A DNA stretch of 33,341 bases from JACMRI01 sp043778625 (lineage in GTDB: Bacteria > Bacteroidota > Bacteroidia > UBA4408), in the NCBI GenBank assembly GCA_043778625.1, contig JAYWFU010000018.1, positions 1 to 33,341 on the forward strand. Reading direction: 5' to 3'. This document shows, piece by piece, positions 32,160-33,341 of the stretch. Below the pieces are notes generated by a model. The model saw nothing but the letters and a program-made list of their open reading frames with translations, searched no databases and was not told the DNA's origin. The translations under genes were made by a program, and so were the position numbers. Every line of letters starts with the position of its first letter. The stretch's first letter is position 1.

Positions 32160-33341
32160 CTATTTAGTAAACAACAACTCTCTGTACTTAGGTAGTGGCC
32201 AGCTTGCATCGTCCACTAGTAATTCTAATTTATCTACATTATAACGTATAATTTCGAAGTGCGTTTTTACTTTATCACAGTAAGCAACAGCTTGTTTACG
32301 CCCATCGGTTAACGTATTTGCTTTCTTACGCTCTTCAGTCATAGCATGTACTTGCGCACTAATAGTACTGATGCGTTCAGATACTTGCTTAATATCTTCG
32401 AGTTGAGTTTTTGCTAATGTTTTATATTCTTTGTCCGCAAACAATGCCTTAATACCTTGTGCATTCGTAATTAATACATTTTGATATTTTATTGCCGTAG
32501 GTATTATTTGGTTCATAGCTATATCAGCAATTAAGCGACTTTCAATTTGTATTTTTTTGGTATAGGTTTCTAACATAATTTCGTGGCGTGCCTCTAGCTC
32601 ACGGTGGCTGTATATATTATGTTTTTCAAACAGGTTAAGAGTTTGTTTGCTCACAAAGGCATCTAATGCTGGCGGAGTAGTTTTTATGTTGTTTAATCCA
32701 CGTTTAGTAGCTTCCTTCACCCACTCATCACCGTAGCCGTTGCCTTCAAATCTAATTTTTTTGCACGTACCAATAATATCACGTAGTACGTGTAGTATAG
32801 CATCATCTACTTTATCGCCATTTTTAATACGGGTATCTACTTCGGTTTTAAAATTTAGTAACTGATCGGCCACAATGGTATTGAGTGTAGTCATAGCTTG
32901 CGAGCAATTAGCGCTAGAACCCACTGCTCTAAACTCAAATTTATTACCTGTAAATGCAAATGGTGAAGTCCTATTTCGGTCAGTATTATCTAACAAAACA
33001 TCTGGAATTTTGCCAACAACATTCAGTTTTAAATCAGTTTTTTCTTCAGGCGATAATTTTCCATCGGTTACACCTTCTAATTCAGCTAAAACTTTGGTCA
33101 ATTGTTCGCCAATAAAAACCGAAATTATTGCTGGCGGTGCTTCATTAGCACCTAATCTGTGGTCGTTTGTAGCAGTTGCAATTGAAGCACGAAGTAATTC
33201 TTCGTAATCATTAACGGCTTTTATTGTATTGATAAAAAACGATAAAAACTGCAAGTTGCTCATTGGTGTTTTGCTTGGCGACAACAAGTTCACGCCAGTA
33301 TCTGTAGCCATTGACCAGTTGTTGTGCTTGCCCGAACCATT
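32160..33341 (-). CDS. glnN: glutamine synthetase type III, C-terminal part (truncated by window)
   Basis: The minus-strand frame is open from the window end to TAA at 32160, giving 393 visible residues. The first are NGSGKHNNWSMATDTGVNL, the His-containing glutamate/ATP-site motif of glutamine synthetases, in the HNNWS form of type III. NRTSPFAFTGNKFEFRAVGS is a further catalytic stretch of this class, split by Gly-Asn. The helical C-terminal region (about 230-383 of the visible part) is specific to the large type III enzymes. The full protein would be about 700-730 residues, so the N-terminal part lies beyond 33341. The Met at 33311 is internal and not a start. It makes glutamine from glutamate and ammonia. 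Confidence 0.93.
   Translation of the reverse strand, partial: NGSGKHNNWSMATDTGVNLLSPSKTPMSNLQFLSFFINTIKAVNDYEELLRASIATATNDHRLGANEAPPAIISVFIGEQLTKVLAELEGVTDGKLSPEEKTDLKLNVVGKIPDVLLDNTDRNRTSPFAFTGNKFEFRAVGSSANCSQAMTTLNTIVADQLLNFKTEVDTRIKNGDKVDDAILHVLRDIIGTCKKIRFEGNGYGDEWVKEATKRGLNNIKTTPPALDAFVSKQTLNLFEKHNIYSHRELEARHEIMLETYTKKIQIESRLIADIAMNQIIPTAIKYQNVLITNAQGIKALFADKEYKTLAKTQLEDIKQVSERISTISAQVHAMTEERKKANTLTDGRKQAVAYCDKVKTHFEIIRYNVDKLELLVDDASWPLPKYRELLFTK

Overview
The window looks like chromosomal DNA of a Bacteroidota bacterium, probably of the Chitinophagales/Sphingobacteriales type. Four things point there. Several promoters fit the Bacteroidota pattern TTTG-N20-TAnnTTTG. There is a type III glutamine synthetase and a DUF6089-like outer-membrane protein. 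Many secreted proteins have signal peptides ending in A-Q or lipoboxes ending in S-C. Shine-Dalgarno sequences are largely absent. The DNA is AT-rich. I see no rRNA, tRNA, CRISPR array, insertion sequence or prophage. Most of the window is housekeeping genes with a few accessory genes among them.

Layout. 1-2947: a minus-strand pair, a secreted tail-collar-like protein and an S9A prolyl oligopeptidase. 2948-3342: a non-coding stretch with a strong nested palindrome and related direct repeats, then a good promoter for the next gene. 3343-7454 (+): an RlmD-type rRNA methyltransferase, a tiny Cys-rich CWC protein that starts at a TTG directly after the rlmD stop, a DUF6089/PorG-like outer-membrane protein with a clear terminator, and radA. 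7451-9197 (-): an unknown two-TM protein and malate dehydrogenase. 9325-12591 (+): a VWA-type membrane protein and 4-hydroxyphenylpyruvate dioxygenase. 12746-14094 (-): panD overlapping a flippase-like integral membrane protein.

14329-18130 (-) is the most unusual part. It is a tight run of four envelope genes: an outer-membrane protein with two tandem barrel halves, a lipoprotein with several TM segments, a CsgG-like domain joined to a barrel domain, and a second lipoprotein whose mature N-terminus matches the first. A divergent HTH regulator lies upstream, and the shared intergenic region carries repeated TGCAAAT/ATTTGCA words. This is the best candidate here for an undescribed, locally controlled cell-surface system.

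19431-31979 (+): cdaA (c-di-AMP synthase) with a metallo-beta-lactamase-fold hydrolase; a CDP-alcohol phosphatidyltransferase, a CpsB/YwqE-type PHP phosphatase and a lipoprotein; an apparent operon of a divergent Lgt-like protein, upp, a Zeta-toxin-like kinase, an unlisted 53-residue ORF and mtaB; then a MepB-family gene, an aspartoacylase-like metallopeptidase, smpB, pruA and a bestrophin-family channel. 31980-32159 holds a perfect 30-bp inverted repeat between convergent genes. 32160-33341 (-) is the C-terminal part of glutamine synthetase III (glnN), cut by the window end.

All functions come from reading motifs and recalled family features. No database search was run.
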